Shown here: piece by piece, positions 14,714 through 22,862 of the stretch
Layout of the letters: each line of letters begins with the position of its first letter
Numbering within the stretch: the stretch's first letter is position 1
NCBI GenBank assembly: GCA_900553955.1
Contig: USFO01000004.1
Location: forward strand, 1-50,470
DNA: 50,470 bases
DNA from: an uncultured Oscillospiraceae bacterium
GTDB lineage: Bacteria > Bacillota > Clostridia > Oscillospirales > Ruminococcaceae
Direction of reading: 5' to 3'
Notes under the pieces: generated by a model
The model's input: only the letters and a program-made list of their open reading frames with translations
Databases searched by the model: none
What the model was told of the DNA's origin: nothing
Position numbers and translations under genes: made by a program

Positions 14714-15697
14714 ATGGTATCTGATGATAAACTTAAAGAGATTATTGCTCAGGTAGTCGGTGAAATGATGAAGGATGCTCCCGCTGCTGCAAAATCCCCT
14801 GCACCTGCTTGCTGTGAATGCAAAAATGAGGGTGCAAAGAATGAGGAATGCTGCGGCGAAGTCAAGGTCAACGCTAACCTTACCGTTCCGGGGAATAGAC
14901 AGGGAGTAGCCGGAATTGTTGAGAATGTGAGCGATGATGATCTCGAGGATCTTACCACTTACGAACTGAACGAGTGGTATCAGGTTCCGAATGCAAAGGA
15001 CGAAGCTGAGTACAGAAGACTTAAACTCACTACTCCTGCACGTCTTGGCGTTTGGCACTGCGGCCCCCGCGAAATGACCAACACCATGCTCCGTTTCCGT
15101 GCTGACCACGCTGCTGCACAGGACGCTGTTTTCAATGAGTTCCCGAAGGAATTCCTTGAAGAGCGCGGAATCCTTGAGCTCCAGTCTCGCTGCGACAGTA
15201 AGGATACTTACCTGACCAGACCTGACCTTGGCAGACGTCTTAACGAAGAATCTGTTGAGAAGCTCAAGAACTTCTACAAGAAGTCTCCTACCTGTGTTGT
15301 TTTCGCTGCTGACGGTCTTTCCGGTACTGCAATCGAAGCAAACTATGACATCGTTATCCCTGCACTCATGAACGGTCTCAAAGCCCATGGTATTGATGTA
15401 GGTGAGCCTTTCTTCGTAAGATACGGCCGTGTTGCGGTTCAGGACGAAGTTTCTGAAATCACCGGATGCGACGTATGTGTATGCCTTATCGGTGAGAGAC
15501 CCGGTCTTGCAACTGCAAAATCCATGTCCGCATACATCACTTACAAGGGAACCATCGGTATGTCCGAAGCAAGACGTACTGTTGTTTCCAACATTCACAA
15601 CGCCGGTACTCCTGCTGCTGAAGCTGGTGCACATATCGCTGATATCGTAGACATCATGCTCAAAGAAAAGGCTTCCGGTACCGACCTCAAGCTCTGA
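14714..15697 (+). CDS. eutC: Ethanolamine ammonia-lyase small subunit with Cys-rich linker
   Basis: 327 residues, pairs with EutB and binds the cobalamin. Residues 5-20 form an amphipathic helix (DKLKEIIAQVVGEMMK) of the kind that targets cargo to the microcompartment lumen. It is followed by an unusual linker with five cysteines, CCEC (33-36) and CC (46-47), before the conserved core that starts near DLTTYELNEWY. The core contains RLGVWHCGPR, RADHAAAQDAV, FAADGLSGTAIEA, GRVAVQDEV and CLIGERPGLATAKSMSAY, as in other EutC. Start ATG with GGGAGG upstream. Confidence 0.97.
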   Translation: MVSDDKLKEIIAQVVGEMMKDAPAAAKSPAPACCECKNEGAKNEECCGEVKVNANLTVPGNRQGVAGIVENVSDDDLEDLTTYELNEWYQVPNAKDEAEYRRLKLTTPARLGVWHCGPREMTNTMLRFRADHAAAQDAVFNEFPKEFLEERGILELQSRCDSKDTYLTRPDLGRRLNEESVEKLKNFYKKSPTCVVFAADGLSGTAIEANYDIVIPALMNGLKAHGIDVGEPFFVRYGRVAVQDEVSEITGCDVCVCLIGERPGLATAKSMSAYITYKGTIGMSEARRTVVSNIHNAGTPAAEAGAHIADIVDIMLKEKASGTDLKL

Positions 15698-15781
15698 TAT
15701 ATTTTATAAATCAATAATTGCTTGAAAATTGCTTAATAAAGCAAATTTTATCTACCTTAAATTTTAAAGGAGGTACATATC

Positions 15782-16435
15782 GTGAAATACGATGAACTTA
15801 GAACTACTGTACTGATGATCAAGGTTATCCCGAGCGTAAGCCCTGACCTCCAGAAACAATGGAACATGCCCGAAGGCCACAGATCCGTTGGCTTCTTCTC
15901 CACCGACTGCGATGATGTTGGTTACACCTGCGTTGACGAAGCAACCAAAAAGGCTGACGTTAAAGTTGTTCTTGCAAAATCCATGTACGGCGGCGCCGGC
16001 TGCGCACAGCAGAAATATGCTGGTGAATTTATCGGCATGCTCTCCGGCCCGAACCCTGCAGAAGTAAAAGCTGGCCTTGCTGCTGCTTTCGATCTTCTTA
16101 ACGCTGACGCTACCTTCTATTCTGCAAACGATGATGACTCCGTTGCATACTATGCATACACCATCTCCAGAACTGGTTCTTACCTTTCTGAGTGCGGTGG
16201 CATTCCTGAAGGTACCCCGATCGCATACCTCATCGCTCCGCCTGTTGAAGCACAGTACGGCATGGATGCTGCCCTCAAAGCTGCTGACGTAAGAATGTGC
16301 GCATACTTCGAGCCTCCGTCTGAGACTAACTTCTCCGGTGGTTACCTCACTGGTACTCAGTCTGCCTGCAAAGCCGCTTGCGATGCTTTTGCTGACGCTG
16401 TTGTATTCTGCGTAGAGAATCCTCTCAAATACTGA
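15782..16435 (+). CDS. eutL: EutL, tandem-BMC pseudohexameric shell protein
   Basis: 217 residues; two fused, permuted BMC domains form a trimer with a gated central pore thought to pass large molecules such as cobalamin. Landmarks are MIKVIPSVSPDLQKQW at the N-terminus, KSMYGGAGCAQQKYAGEFIGMLSGPNPAEV between domains and FEPPSETNFSGGYLTGTQSACKAACDAF in domain 2. Start is GTG with GGAGG nine bases upstream. The preceding gap holds an AT-rich hairpin (near 15725-15750). Confidence 0.96.
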   Translation: MKYDELRTTVLMIKVIPSVSPDLQKQWNMPEGHRSVGFFSTDCDDVGYTCVDEATKKADVKVVLAKSMYGGAGCAQQKYAGEFIGMLSGPNPAEVKAGLAAAFDLLNADATFYSANDDDSVAYYAYTISRTGSYLSECGGIPEGTPIAYLIAPPVEAQYGMDAALKAADVRMCAYFEPPSETNFSGGYLTGTQSACKAACDAFADAVVFCVENPLKY

Positions 16436-16500
16436 TTACCTTCTTAGATCTTAAACGGATATACTCATTATATGTTAAGATAAACAGGAGGTGACGGATT

Positions 16501-17118
16501 ATGAGTACTGGCGCACTGGGAATGCTGGAAACTTATGGTCTGATAGCCGCTATCGAGGGTCTGGATGCATCCGTAAAGGCTGCAAATGTGACCCTGTGTG
16601 GTTTTAAATATGTAACCGGAGGACTTGTGACTTTCTTTGTAACCGGCGATGTCGGTGCAACGAAGGCTGCTATTGCCGCCGGCGAAATTGCCGCATCTAA
16701 GGTCGGCAAGGTCATATCTTCCCATGTTATCCCAAGGCCCGCGGAGAGCACTACTATTATTGCTTCTCCCACCGAAAAGCCTGCTGGGCGTCGCCGTGGA
16801 ACTGGTATCCACAAGCGCGACTTTCCGGCAAAGGCTCCTGTGAAGTCGGAACCGCTTGAAAAGGCTGAAAAAGAATCCGTCCCTGAAATTGCACCTGAAA
16901 AAGTTGAAAATGTCGAACCTGTAATCGTCGCAGAGCCCGTAGAAACCAAAAAGGAATCCGCTGGCTATGCAGAGGAATATCTCAGAGAGCTGAAAACAAC
17001 TGCTCTGAGAAAAATAGCACGCGATATTCCCAACATCGGCCTTTCTAAGGTCGAAATCAGAGATGCCAAGAAGGAACCGCTCGTAGAGGCGATTCTGAAA
17101 GCACAGAATAATAATTAA
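16501..17118 (+). CDS. BMC shell protein with basic linker and SAP/Rho-N-like C-terminal domain (EutK-like)
   Basis: 205 residues. Residues 1-85 are one BMC-H domain (GALGMLETYGLIAAIEGLDA, GDVGATKAAIAAGE). Then comes a Pro/Glu/Lys linker with a basic patch (GRRRGTGIHKRDFPAK, about 98-113). The last 45 residues (YLRELKTTALRKIARDIPN, then SKVEIRDAKKEPLVEAILKA) look like a small helix-extended-helix of the SAP or Rho N-terminal type, usually nucleic-acid-binding. Enteric EutK likewise joins a BMC domain to a C-terminal helix-turn-helix, but this tail appears to be a different fold. It could tether RNA, DNA or cargo to the shell. AGGAGG precedes the ATG; eutE follows 15 bases later. Confidence 0.85.
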   Translation: MSTGALGMLETYGLIAAIEGLDASVKAANVTLCGFKYVTGGLVTFFVTGDVGATKAAIAAGEIAASKVGKVISSHVIPRPAESTTIIASPTEKPAGRRRGTGIHKRDFPAKAPVKSEPLEKAEKESVPEIAPEKVENVEPVIVAEPVETKKESAGYAEEYLRELKTTALRKIARDIPNIGLSKVEIRDAKKEPLVEAILKAQNNN

Positions 17119-17133
17119 AGGAGCAATAAAGCA

Positions 17134-18576
17134 ATGCTGCAAGATCGTGATTTGCTTTCTGTGCAGGAAGCTCGCGACATGGTTAGAAAGGCTCGCGTAG
17201 CCTTTGAAGCCGCGAAACTTCTTAGCCAGGAACAGATTGATAAAATTGTTAAAGCTATGTCCGATGTTGCTTATGCTCATTCCGAAGAGCTTGCCAAAAT
17301 GGCAGCCGAAGAAACCAGCATGGGCAAATACGAAGACAAGATTATCAAGAATCACCTCGCATCTAAAGCCGTATACGAAGCAATTAAAGACATGAAAACT
17401 GTCGGTATTGTTAACGAGTATCCGGAAAAGAAGATGTTTGAGGTTGCTGTGCCGGTGGGCGTAGTATGCGGTATCGTTCCGTGCACCAACCCTACCTCCA
17501 CTACTATCTACAAGTCCATGATTTGTATGAAATCTGGCAACCCTGTTGTCTTTAGCCCTCATCCTTCTGCAAAGAACTGCATCGCTAAGACCTGTGAGCT
17601 TATGTGCGAAGCAGCTGAGAAAGCGGGCGCACCTGCGAACATGTTCCAGTGCCTCCATACCCTCAGCATGGCCGGAACCCACGAGCTCATGACTAACTCC
17701 GGCGTCAACATGATTCTCGCCACCGGTGGTCCTGAAATGGTCAAAGCTGCATATTCTTCCGGTGTTCCCGCCCTTGGCGTTGGCGCCGGCAACGTTCCTG
17801 CATTCATCGATCACACTGCTGACGTAAAGCTTGCTGTAAAGAGAATCTTTGCATCCAAGACTTTTGATAACGGCGTTATCTGCGCTTCCGAGCAGTCTAT
17901 CGTTGCAGAGAACTGCATCAAAGATCAGGTTATTGAAGCAGTTAAAAATGAAAAGGGCTACATCCTCAACGATGAAGAATACGCAAAACTCTGCAAGATC
18001 TTCACTAGACGTCCGGGTAGCGTAAACCCTGCTATTGTTGGTCGTCCTGCTACTAAGATCGCTGCTATGGCCGGAATTGATGTTCCTGCTGACACCAGAG
18101 TTCTTTGCTATCCTGAAAAAGGCGTTGGCGATGAGTATCCCTTCTCCATCGAGAAACTTTCTCCTTGCCTTGCCCTCTATTTCGAGGAAGATTGGCGTGC
18201 TTGCTGCGATCGCTGCATCCAGCTGCTCCAGTTCGTCGGAATCGGTCACTCTCTTTCCATGCATACTAACGATGAGAATGTCATCCGCGAGTTTGCTCTT
18301 AAGAAACCCGTATCCCGTATTCTGGTTAACACTTCTTCTTCTCAGGGCGGCGTAGGTGCAACCACCAACCTTATGCCCGCACTCACTCTGGGCTGCGGCG
18401 CTGTCGGCGGTTCCGCTACCAGCGATAACGTATCTCCGCTTAACCTCATCAACCTCCGTCGTGTTGCTTACGGCGTAAGAGAGGCATGGGATCTTGCCGA
18501 GAAACCTGCTGAAGAGAACAATCTTGATGCTGATGCTATCGCAAAGATGGTCATCGACGCTCTGAAAAAGCTTTAA
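17134..18576 (+). CDS. eutE: CoA-acylating acetaldehyde dehydrogenase
   Basis: 480 residues; oxidises acetaldehyde with CoA and NAD+ to acetyl-CoA. The catalytic Cys lies in FDNGVICASEQSIVAE (about 250), nucleotide-binding region PTSTTIYKSM and GGPEMVKAAYSSG, and GAGNVPAFID. Unlike enteric EutE it has almost no N-terminal extension: the conserved start DLLSVQEARDMVRKA begins at residue 5, so no separate encapsulation helix is obvious, although residues 8-30 are themselves helical. AAAGGAG precedes the ATG. Confidence 0.96.
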   Translation: MLQDRDLLSVQEARDMVRKARVAFEAAKLLSQEQIDKIVKAMSDVAYAHSEELAKMAAEETSMGKYEDKIIKNHLASKAVYEAIKDMKTVGIVNEYPEKKMFEVAVPVGVVCGIVPCTNPTSTTIYKSMICMKSGNPVVFSPHPSAKNCIAKTCELMCEAAEKAGAPANMFQCLHTLSMAGTHELMTNSGVNMILATGGPEMVKAAYSSGVPALGVGAGNVPAFIDHTADVKLAVKRIFASKTFDNGVICASEQSIVAENCIKDQVIEAVKNEKGYILNDEEYAKLCKIFTRRPGSVNPAIVGRPATKIAAMAGIDVPADTRVLCYPEKGVGDEYPFSIEKLSPCLALYFEEDWRACCDRCIQLLQFVGIGHSLSMHTNDENVIREFALKKPVSRILVNTSSSQGGVGATTNLMPALTLGCGAVGGSATSDNVSPLNLINLRRVAYGVREAWDLAEKPAEENNLDADAIAKMVIDALKKL

Positions 18577-18643
18577 TCGCTTTTTCCATACTATAAAGTA
18601 GAACCAGGGGGCATGGCCCCAATAATTAAGGAGGTACTACACA

Positions 18644-18931
18644 ATGACTGATAAACAAGCACTGGGCATGATCGAAACCAAAGGCCTTGTCGGCGCAATC
18701 GAAGCCGCTGATGCTATGGTTAAAGCTGCTAACGTTACCCTTATCGGTAAAGTACATGTCGGCGGCGGACTTGTAACCGTTTTCGTACGCGGAGACGTTG
18801 GTGCAACTAAGGCTGCTACCGATGCTGGCGCTGCTGCTGCAGACCGCGTTGGTGAGCTGAAGTCTGTTCACGTAATTCCGAGACCCCACGAGGAAGTTGA
18901 ATACATCCTCCCGCATCTCGACAAAGAATAA
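18644..18931 (+). CDS. eutM: EutM/PduA-type hexameric shell protein 1
   Basis: 95 residues, one canonical BMC-H domain: ALGMIETKGLVGAIEAADAMVKAANVTLIG with the pore segment HVGGGLVTVFVRGDVGATKAATDAG. It is the major flat shell hexamer. The pore loop GGGL differs from GGAL of the next gene, so the two may form pores of different selectivity. AAGGAGG upstream; the gap after eutE holds a small GGGGC-ATG-GCCCC hairpin. Confidence 0.97.
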   Translation: MTDKQALGMIETKGLVGAIEAADAMVKAANVTLIGKVHVGGGLVTVFVRGDVGATKAATDAGAAAADRVGELKSVHVIPRPHEEVEYILPHLDKE

Positions 18932-18955
18932 TTTACCCTTTAAGGAGGAGACAAG

Positions 18956-19237
18956 ATGGCTGAGAAACAAGCACTTGGCATGATTGAGACCAAGGGTCTC
19001 GTCGGAGCTGTTGAAGCAGCCGATGCTATGGTCAAAGCCGCTAACGTCACCCTCATTGGCAGAGTTATTGTTGGTGGCGCCCTCGTAACCGTGTTCGTTC
19101 GCGGGGACGTCGGCGCTACCAAAGCTGCTGTTGATGCAGGTGCCGCAGCTGCGGACCGTGTTGGCGAGCTTATTTCTACTCACGTCATCCCCAGACCTCA
19201 TGAAGAGGTCGAGTATATCCTCCCGTCCATCGAATGA
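18956..19237 (+). CDS. eutM: EutM/PduA-type hexameric shell protein 2
   Basis: 93 residues, clearly a recent tandem duplicate of the preceding gene: nearly identical except for the strand carrying the pore (RVIVGGALVTVF against KVHVGGGLVTVF), a few helix changes and the C-terminal tail (YILPSIE). Synonymous positions have diverged more than the protein, which suggests selection for two shell tiles. AAGGAGG upstream; 24 bases after the first copy. Confidence 0.97.
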   Translation: MAEKQALGMIETKGLVGAVEAADAMVKAANVTLIGRVIVGGALVTVFVRGDVGATKAAVDAGAAAADRVGELISTHVIPRPHEEVEYILPSIE

Positions 19238-19284
19238 TTCTGAAGAAGTTTAGAATTTTACACAACTAAGATGGGGGTGATATT

Positions 19285-20055
19285 ATGAAGGTCATTACCG
19301 AGATGGTGCTCCGCAACGAGCTTAAAGGCGAATGTCCTCCCGTGTACTATGTACCGAAGGACAAACTTCTTTCTCCCGCTGCAAAGGAATACCTGAACCA
19401 GCTTAAAATTAAGGTTGAGCTCGGCGATCCGCCCGCAGCGCCCGCACCTGCAGCATCATCCAACAATAAAGCTTCCGCCATCAGCGATACTCCTGCCGGA
19501 GCGAAATACGTTGATGAACAAACCGGAGCTTTCTATGTTAAAAAGCCGGAATATATGTGCCAGCTTTTCGGTAATAGATTGGTTTATAAAAATCATCCAA
19601 GGATAGTTTTCCGCGGCAAGCTTGACAGCATGAGCGCCACCGTTGTTATGGTTCAGGCGGAAATTGCTGCCGCAGGCGGCCCCCAGAAGCTCATAGATGA
19701 TCTTGGAGACATTAACAAGGTGCTCAACAATATCATGTACTGTGAGGTAATGGAGGAAGAAATGAGCGAAGTTAAGATTATCGGGCTTACTCCCGATGAG
19801 CTTCGTGCTCGTTCTCACAACCCGCAGAAATACTTTAACATTAAGCAGATGCTGCTCCCTAACTACACTATGGGAGTTGATTACACCAAGCTTAATGTGC
19901 TCCGTGCGAAAGTACGTGAATTGGAGCTTGCTGCTCTCGACTGTTTTGTTGACGGTAAAAACGTTCAGCAGCCCGAGATCATCAGGACTCTCAACCGCCT
20001 TTCCAGTGCATTCCACATTATGATGTGCATGTACTTGGCCGGTGAATATAAATAA
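19285..20055 (+). CDS. eutT: EutT-type cobalamin adenosyltransferase, Firmicute form
   Basis: 256 residues. N-terminal 50 residues are the small PKxxxxxPAAKEYL-type module seen in other eut proteins, followed by a Pro/Ala linker and a four-helix-bundle EutT-like domain (about 100-256: VFRGKLDSMSATVVMVQAEI to TLNRLSSAFHIMMCMYL). It would make adenosylcobalamin for EutBC inside the operon. The HxnCCxxC metal motif of enteric EutT is not present, so a metal-independent or differently coordinated site is likely. GGGGGTGAT precedes the ATG. Confidence 0.8.
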   Translation: MKVITEMVLRNELKGECPPVYYVPKDKLLSPAAKEYLNQLKIKVELGDPPAAPAPAASSNNKASAISDTPAGAKYVDEQTGAFYVKKPEYMCQLFGNRLVYKNHPRIVFRGKLDSMSATVVMVQAEIAAAGGPQKLIDDLGDINKVLNNIMYCEVMEEEMSEVKIIGLTPDELRARSHNPQKYFNIKQMLLPNYTMGVDYTKLNVLRAKVRELELAALDCFVDGKNVQQPEIIRTLNRLSSAFHIMMCMYLAGEYK

Positions 20056-20072
20056 TTTATAGGAGGAGACAC

Positions 20073-20690
20073 ATGGCTGCAGAAAAAGTCGTAGAAGCAG
20101 TTGTTGATGAAATCAGAACTGCCGGACTTGTTCAGATAGAGGTCTCCGCCAGACACGTGCATCTGGACAAGGAAAGCGTTGAAGCTCTGTTCGGCGTAGG
20201 CCACAAGCTTACCCCGAAGAGAGAGCTTAGCCAGCCCGGACAGTATCTTGAGGAAGAAAGAGTTGACGTTATCGGACCGAAAGGCTCATTCAAAAACGTT
20301 GCAGTTCTTGGCCCCGAGAGAAAGCACGTTCAGGTTGAGGTCTCATTCAGCGATGCTTTTGCCCTTGGAATCAACCCGCCTATCAGACAGTCGGGCGACA
20401 CCAAAGGTTCCGCAAGCGTAACGCTTGTTGGACCTGCCGGTGAGATTACTATTGACGAAGGCGCGATCGTCGCACTCCGCCACGTTCACATGACTCCCGA
20501 AGATGCGGAAAAACTTGGTCTTGTCGATAATCAGATAGTTTCTGTTGAAGCACTGACCGACAGAAAGCTTGTTTTCGAAGATACTGTTATCAGAGTTTCT
20601 CCGAAGTTCCGCACTCGTATGCATGTTGACGTTGACGAAGCCGGCGCCGCACATATTGCAGGTTTTGCACTCGGCAAAATTATCAAATAA
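20073..20690 (+). CDS. pduL: PduL-type phosphotransacylase
   Basis: 205 residues; PduL family phosphate acetyltransferase of microcompartments, converting acetyl-CoA and phosphate to acetyl phosphate and freeing CoA inside the shell. The two repeated beta-barrel halves show the metal-ligand His motifs VSARHVHLD (about 24-32) and ALRHVHMTPEDA (about 130-141) and the conserved LGPERKHVQVEVSFSDA. The first 15 residues (EKVVEAVVDEIRTAG) form an amphipathic helix that may target it to the lumen. Replaces the Pta-type EutD of enterics. AGGAGG upstream. Confidence 0.93.
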   Translation: MAAEKVVEAVVDEIRTAGLVQIEVSARHVHLDKESVEALFGVGHKLTPKRELSQPGQYLEEERVDVIGPKGSFKNVAVLGPERKHVQVEVSFSDAFALGINPPIRQSGDTKGSASVTLVGPAGEITIDEGAIVALRHVHMTPEDAEKLGLVDNQIVSVEALTDRKLVFEDTVIRVSPKFRTRMHVDVDEAGAAHIAGFALGKIIK

Positions 20691-20704
20691 GGATGTACTT
20701 ATAA

Positions 20705-21526
20705 ATGGTTGATCTTGATACAATCAATGCATACATGGCGCGTGTTACCGAAACCGAAACGGTGGTGCACAAGCCTGTATCCGATAAGCTGAAGGTTGGC
20801 GTTGACCTTGGTACTGCGTACATTGTTATTGTGGTGCTTGATGAGGACAACAATCCCGTTGCCTGTGAAAAGCAATTTGCACAGGTACTAAAGGATGGCG
20901 TAATAGTTGACTATGCAGGAGCTTGCGGCATAGTAAGAAAGCTCAAAAAGAAGCTTGAAGAGCGTCTTGGAAGAGAACTTGAATATGCTGCAATTGCAAT
21001 GCCCGCGGGCACTGAATCCAGCACAAAAACACATAAATATTGCGTTGAGGGAGCCGGTTTTGACGTAACCAACGTCCTGGATGAGCCGACTGCCGCCAAC
21101 TCCATCTACGGCATAACCGACGGAGTCGTCGTCGACATAGGCGGCGGTACCACCGGTCTTGCAATCTTCAAAGACGGCAAGGTTGTTGAAGTTGACGACG
21201 AACCTACGGGCGGTACTCATCTTTCTCTTGTCCTTGCCGGCAGCTATGGCATTCCTTTCGAGGATGCCGAGAAGATCAAAATAGATTACACTCGTCACAG
21301 AGAGATTCTTCCCATTGTGAAACCGGTAATCGAAAAGATGGCAACTATCGTCAAGAAATATACATCCAAATATAACATCGATACCATCTATCTTTGCGGA
21401 GGTACTTGCTGCCTTACCGGTATGGAGAAAATATTCGAAGATACAGTTGGTATTAAGACCATTAAACCCGCGGACCCGTTCCTGGTTACACCTACTGGTA
21501 TAGCCATGAACTGCCTGGTCGATTGA
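20705..21526 (+). CDS. eutJ: EutJ, Hsp70/actin-fold chaperone-like protein
   Basis: 273 residues. Phosphate loops KVGVDLGTAYIVIVVLD (about 29-45) and VVDIGGGTTGLAIF (about 140-153), adenosine loop LCGGTCCLTGM. EutJ is conserved in eut/pdu operons and thought to assist assembly or reactivation; its exact job is not settled. Length and motifs are normal for the family. Start ATG 14 bases after pduL with AAGGAT. Confidence 0.94.
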   Translation: MVDLDTINAYMARVTETETVVHKPVSDKLKVGVDLGTAYIVIVVLDEDNNPVACEKQFAQVLKDGVIVDYAGACGIVRKLKKKLEERLGRELEYAAIAMPAGTESSTKTHKYCVEGAGFDVTNVLDEPTAANSIYGITDGVVVDIGGGTTGLAIFKDGKVVEVDDEPTGGTHLSLVLAGSYGIPFEDAEKIKIDYTRHREILPIVKPVIEKMATIVKKYTSKYNIDTIYLCGGTCCLTGMEKIFEDTVGIKTIKPADPFLVTPTGIAMNCLVD

Positions 21527-21580
21527 CCGGAGCACCCATATCTTTTCCAATAGATATTATTGAAAAAGAAGGTGATAATT

Positions 21581-22336
21581 ATGGATATGGATTTGTTAAT
21601 AGAGCTTGCTGTCCGTGCCGTTAAGGCATACCTTGAGAAAGAGGGTATTACTTCCGCCGTTCAAGCTGAACGCAAAGTAAATTCCGCCCTTATTCTCACG
21701 GAGCATCACTGTGAAGAATGCGCAGTTGAAAAGCTTGACAGCGAACTGTGCAAAGTCACTTGCGCACTTGCACAAAACTATGAAGTCAATGTCGACGACT
21801 ATGACTCCATCGTGCTTTACAATATGACAAACAGCAATTTGTTCAAGATCGCCAATGGCTGCACTGACAATAAATTCCTTGCCCTTGCGGCTGAAGCGAT
21901 CCTGAAGGGTAAACGGGTCATTATGGTCAAGGAGGAAGTGGAAATCCTCAAATACGAGGAAACCGCTCCCAAAGCACTGTACAATAATATTTATAAGAAT
22001 CTCCAGATACTTCTTGACAGCGGCGTAGAGCTTGTTGCCGCGGAGGACGTCAAAGACGCCATTTGCGAAGGTGCCGAAGCACCGGAAGCACCGGCAGAGC
22101 CTGTGCGTGAAGAAGTTAAGGCTGCTCAGGCAGCTCCCGCATCTGCCCCTGTGGCTGCAGCGCCCAAAGCAGAAAGCAATGATTCCGTACTTGTGCTTAC
22201 AAAGCGCGTTATAACCGAAAGAGATATCCGCGAAGCAGCTGCAAAGCACTACAAAAAAGTGCAGCTTCCGGAGAAGCCGGTTATAACCTATCTTGCAAAA
22301 GATACCGCTTTTGAGCTTGGAATCGAACTGATCTGA
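21581..22336 (+). CDS. Ethanolamine operon protein of unknown function (eut_hyp-like)
   Basis: 251 residues, resembling the uncharacterised protein found in Firmicute eut operons (TIGR02536-like; from memory). Start placed at ATG 21581 with AAGGTGAT seven bases upstream; a TTG in frame at 21560 lacks a ribosome binding site. N-terminal amphipathic helix DLLIELAVRAVKAYLEKEG, then a flavodoxin/decarboxylase-like alpha/beta region with ALILTEHHCEEC and VLYNMTNSNLFKIANG, an Ala/Pro/Glu linker (about 165-205) and a C-terminal module VLTKRVITERDIREAAAK...ITYLAKDTAFELGI, which resembles the small module at the start of EutT. Role unknown. Confidence 0.75.
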   Translation: MDMDLLIELAVRAVKAYLEKEGITSAVQAERKVNSALILTEHHCEECAVEKLDSELCKVTCALAQNYEVNVDDYDSIVLYNMTNSNLFKIANGCTDNKFLALAAEAILKGKRVIMVKEEVEILKYEETAPKALYNNIYKNLQILLDSGVELVAAEDVKDAICEGAEAPEAPAEPVREEVKAAQAAPASAPVAAAPKAESNDSVLVLTKRVITERDIREAAAKHYKKVQLPEKPVITYLAKDTAFELGIELI

Positions 22337-22368
22337 TCTTCAGATCATATTAACGGAGGTATTACCAA

Positions 22369-22644
22369 ATGAGAATTGGAGTAGTTATAGGCAGCGTTTG
22401 GGCGACCAGAAAAGAGCCGAAACTTGAAGGCCTTAAACTTCTTATAGTCGAACCTCTTGACTATAAGATGGCCGGAAACATCACTCGTGAGCCCTATATT
22501 GCCGCCGACGTAGTTGACGCAGGTATCGGAGATAAGGTTCTTATCGTAACAGGAAACCCCGCCAGATACGCCGTCGGAACAAGCGTGCCTATTGACGCTG
22601 CAATAGTTGGTGTTATCGATGACACGGTTCTCGCGGAGGTTTAG
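22369..22644 (+). CDS. eutN: EutN/CcmL-type pentameric vertex protein
   Basis: 91 residues; an OB-fold pentamer that caps shell vertices. It has GVVIGSVWATRKEPKLEGLKLLIVEPLD at the N-terminus and AADVVDAGIGDKVLIVTGNPAR, then PIDAAIVGVIDD near the end, all family landmarks. ACGGAGG precedes the ATG. It completes the set of shell classes (hexamer, pseudohexamer, pentamer) in this operon. Confidence 0.97.
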   Translation: MRIGVVIGSVWATRKEPKLEGLKLLIVEPLDYKMAGNITREPYIAADVVDAGIGDKVLIVTGNPARYAVGTSVPIDAAIVGVIDDTVLAEV

Positions 22645-22862
22645 TAATTTCCGCGGCTTTGAACCTTGAAAAATCCTGTTTTTACAGGTATTAAAGTCAT
22701 TTTAGGAACAGTACGAAGCAAAGAATACATAATTTTTAATTTCGGGCAAGCGGCCTCCGCAAGGAGTGCTCGATTTTATGGTCTGTATTATTAAACTTTC
22801 GCTTCAGAAAGTCCTTTTATGAATATAGTTTGAGAATTAAACTATTTTAGGAGGTCAATTTT
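22645..22862 (+). promoter_or_regulatory. Structured leader region before eutH
   Basis: 218 bases without a clear gene. Hairpins in order: CCTGT/ACAGG (about 22674-22687); a bulged stem CGGGCA (22743-22748) with TGCTCG (22767-22772) enclosing CTCC-GCAA-GGAG (22755-22766); ACTTTC/GAAAGT (22795-22812); TAGTTT/AAACTA just before the eutH AGGAGG. A 14-codon frame at 22778 (MVCIIKLSLQKVLL) has AAGGAG 11 bases upstream and could be a leader peptide. No clear -35/-10 pair is seen. Confidence 0.45.

Noticed and set aside
16468..18264. 598-codon minus-strand frame across eutK-like and eutE genes
   Set aside because: It spans two well-supported plus-strand genes and their intergenic gap; the Cys/Phe/Ser-rich low-complexity product has no family features. 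It results from the codon bias of the sense genes.
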